Assembly: GCA_020847355.1 (NCBI GenBank) | Contig: JADLCG010000074.1 | Span: 1-16,128, forward strand | Source of the DNA: Anaerolineales bacterium | Lineage (GTDB): Bacteria; Chloroflexota; Anaerolineae; Anaerolineales; Villigracilaceae | Direction: 5' to 3' | DNA length: 16,128 nucleotides | Part shown: piece by piece, positions 14,788 through 16,128 of the stretch | Layout: every line of letters starts with the position of its first letter | Position numbering within the stretch: position 1 is the first letter of the stretch | Made by a program: the position numbers and the translations under genes | Notes under the pieces: model-generated | Database searches by the model: none | What the model was told of the DNA's origin: nothing | Seen by the model: the letters and a program-made list of their open reading frames with translations, nothing else

Positions 14788-16065
14788 ATGAAAACCAAAC
14801 GACCGTTTCTTATATTCTTCAGCGTGATGCTCTTGGCGCAATTAGCCTGCAATGCGCCCTCTGGAGCGGCGACTCCGGACACCTTTGCCACCCTCAACGG
14901 GCTTTACACCGCCTCCGTCCAGACACAGCAAGCTGGCGGGACTCAAACGGCATTCACCGCCACCCCGGGCTTGCCGCTACCCACCGCCACGACCACAAAT
15001 GCGCCAGTCACAGTTCCAGCGGCGAACACGCTCATCGTCGCATCGCCCCTGCCCGTGTCCAGATGTGATGCGGCGGCTTTCATCTCAGACGTTACCTACG
15101 CGGATGGAAGTCTCGTTGCCAGAAACAGCACCTTCGTCAAAATTTGGCGGCTCAAAAACGTGGGAACTTGCACATGGACAACCGCCTACGCGATCGTCTT
15201 TTTTGGCGGCGATGCAATGAGCGGGGCGGCGGCAGTTGCCTTAACCAAAAACGTCAACCCGGGCGAGACTTACGACCTGCCCGTTACGCTAACCTCCCCC
15301 AATACCGATGGGCATTATCGCGGCTATTGGAAATTACGCAACGCTTCCGGCGCATTGTTTGGGATTGGCAATTCAGCCGATACCGCTTTTTGGGTGGATA
15401 TCAAAGTCGCCGGGCCTTCTTACATTGCTTACAGCTTCGTAGATAACTACTGTGATGCAAGCTGGGAAAACAACAACAGCAACCTGCCCTGCCCGGGCGT
15501 AGACGGCTCGCTGGATGGATACGCCATCAAACTTGCCGCGCCTAAAATGGAAAACGGATTCACCGAAGACGAACCCGGCTTACGCACCGTACCGAAAGAT
15601 AAGAACAACGGCATCATTACCGGGCAATACCCCGCCTTCAAAGTACAAACTGGCGATCGCTTCCGCACGCTGGTCAACTGTCAATACGGCTCAAAAAATT
15701 GCGACGTGATTTTCAGGCTGGACTATAAGCTAAACGGACAAACCAAAACTTTGGCAAGCTGGCATGAAATTTACGAAGGTCAGTTCTACCCCGTAGATTT
15801 AGACCTCAGCGCTTTGGCTGGTCAGACTGTGAAATTCATCTTGGTTGTAGATGCAAACGGACCCCAACAAGGCGATGACGCCATCTGGCTTAACCCGCAC
15901 ATTTTGCGTCAGGGAATCATCCCCACCGCCACGTTCACCGCATCGCCCACGATTACCTTCACGCCGACCATCACTTTCACGCCAACGCTAACGGCTACGC
16001 CCACCGAAACTCCGACCGTCACAGCCACGCCAACTGAAACGCCAACTATCACCGCTACGCCGTAA
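14788..16065 (+). CDS. Lipoprotein with FW Ig-like domain, distinct beta-rich domain and Pro/Thr tail, copy 3
   Basis: This 425-aa protein has lipobox QLAC (C21), a Thr/Ala/Pro linker (about 50-90), an FW domain (about 93-207) and a different C-terminal module (about 210-375). All four FW tryptophans are present: W120, W130, W181 and W202 (FWVDIKV). C93 and C128 match the paralogues. The C-terminal module has SYIAYSFVDNYCDASWENN, a Cys pair C298/C305 and ends in GDDAIWLNPHIL; this resembles a jelly-roll of carbohydrate-binding type, which is only a guess. Residues 379-425 are a Thr/Pro tail built from repeats (TFTPTI, TATPTETPT). GGAGG lies 6 nt before the ATG. No clear promoter lies between the previous terminator and this gene, so read-through is possible. 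Function unknown; the FW assignment is firm. Confidence 0.85.
   Translation: MKTKRPFLIFFSVMLLAQLACNAPSGAATPDTFATLNGLYTASVQTQQAGGTQTAFTATPGLPLPTATTTNAPVTVPAANTLIVASPLPVSRCDAAAFISDVTYADGSLVARNSTFVKIWRLKNVGTCTWTTAYAIVFFGGDAMSGAAAVALTKNVNPGETYDLPVTLTSPNTDGHYRGYWKLRNASGALFGIGNSADTAFWVDIKVAGPSYIAYSFVDNYCDASWENNNSNLPCPGVDGSLDGYAIKLAAPKMENGFTEDEPGLRTVPKDKNNGIITGQYPAFKVQTGDRFRTLVNCQYGSKNCDVIFRLDYKLNGQTKTLASWHEIYEGQFYPVDLDLSALAGQTVKFILVVDANGPQQGDDAIWLNPHILRQGIIPTATFTASPTITFTPTITFTPTLTATPTETPTVTATPTETPTITATP
15922..16062 (+). repeat. Thr/Pro-coding tandem repeats at the C-terminus of FW lipoprotein 3
   Basis: Two imperfect 30-bp units (15991-16020 and 16021-16050) and a partial third encode TATPTETPT-V/I. 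Upstream, two 18-bp units encode FTPTIT-like hexamers. The units differ mainly at third codon positions, so the peptide repeat is kept while the DNA has drifted. Confidence 0.8.
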
Positions 16066-16091
16066 GTTCAAAGAATTGCTTTGCAAAAGAC

Positions 16092-16125
16092 CCCGCCTCA
16101 ACTGAATTGTTCAGGCGGGTTTTTT
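16092..16125 (+). terminator. Intrinsic terminator after FW lipoprotein 3
   Basis: CCCGCCT (16092-16098) pairs with AGGCGGG (16113-16119), extended past one mismatch by AAC/GTT. Six Ts (16120-16125) follow directly. It begins 26 nt after the stop codon. Confidence 0.85.
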
Positions 16126-16128
16126 ATA

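Noticed and set aside
1..16128. tRNA, rRNA, CRISPR, insertion sequence, phage or defence genes
   Set aside because: No cloverleaf, repeat-spacer array, transposase motif or terminal inverted repeat was seen by reading both strands; the intergenic regions are short and explained by promoters and terminators.

Overview
The window looks like chromosomal DNA of a Chloroflexota bacterium, most likely class Anaerolineae. This rests on gene content, not on a marker gene. It carries membrane-anchored TPR proteins with Pro/Thr-rich tails, three tandem lipoproteins with the NBR1-type 'four-tryptophan' Ig-like domain, and a BMP-family nucleoside-type ABC transporter, in moderately GC-rich DNA. I saw no rRNA, tRNA, CRISPR array, insertion sequence or prophage gene.

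Layout. (1) 1-1119: 3' part of rimO (ribosomal protein S12 methylthiotransferase), cut by the window edge. (2) 1167-3946, minus strand: two paralogous TPR proteins overlapping by ATGA, convergent with rimO and closed by a hairpin whose U-tract lies on the minus strand. (3) 3947-4148: a divergent intergenic region in which both promoters put the predicted transcription start at or next to the start codon, so both transcripts look leaderless. (4) 4149-7220, plus strand: trmD, an MFS transporter resembling sucrose/SLC45 carriers, and a divergent BMP-type lipoprotein, closely spaced. (5) 7225-12634: a nucleoside-type ABC importer made of a lipoprotein with its own promoter and terminator, then a double-NBD ATPase and two permeases. 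(6) 12714-16065: three lipoproteins sharing a lipobox, a low-complexity linker and the NBR1-type Ig-like domain. The first two share a second Ig-like C-terminal domain; the third has a different beta-rich domain and a Pro/Thr-rich tail. Each is followed by its own intrinsic terminator.

How the genes fit together. The BMP2-ATPase-permease-permease set is a complete importer of the PnrA/BMP, YufNOPQ or NupABC type, probably for nucleosides. Its terminator after the binding protein would allow that protein to be made in excess of the membrane complex. BMP1 next to the MFS gene may be an accessory or differently tuned binding protein. The TPR proteins and NBR1-type lipoproteins are envelope-associated proteins of unknown role.

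No clearly new molecular system is visible. The most interesting points are the tandem NBR1-type lipoprotein family with domain exchange, the paired leaderless promoters, an in-frame 24-bp duplication in rimO, and a 10-bp inverted repeat that brackets a terminator and reaches into the next promoter.
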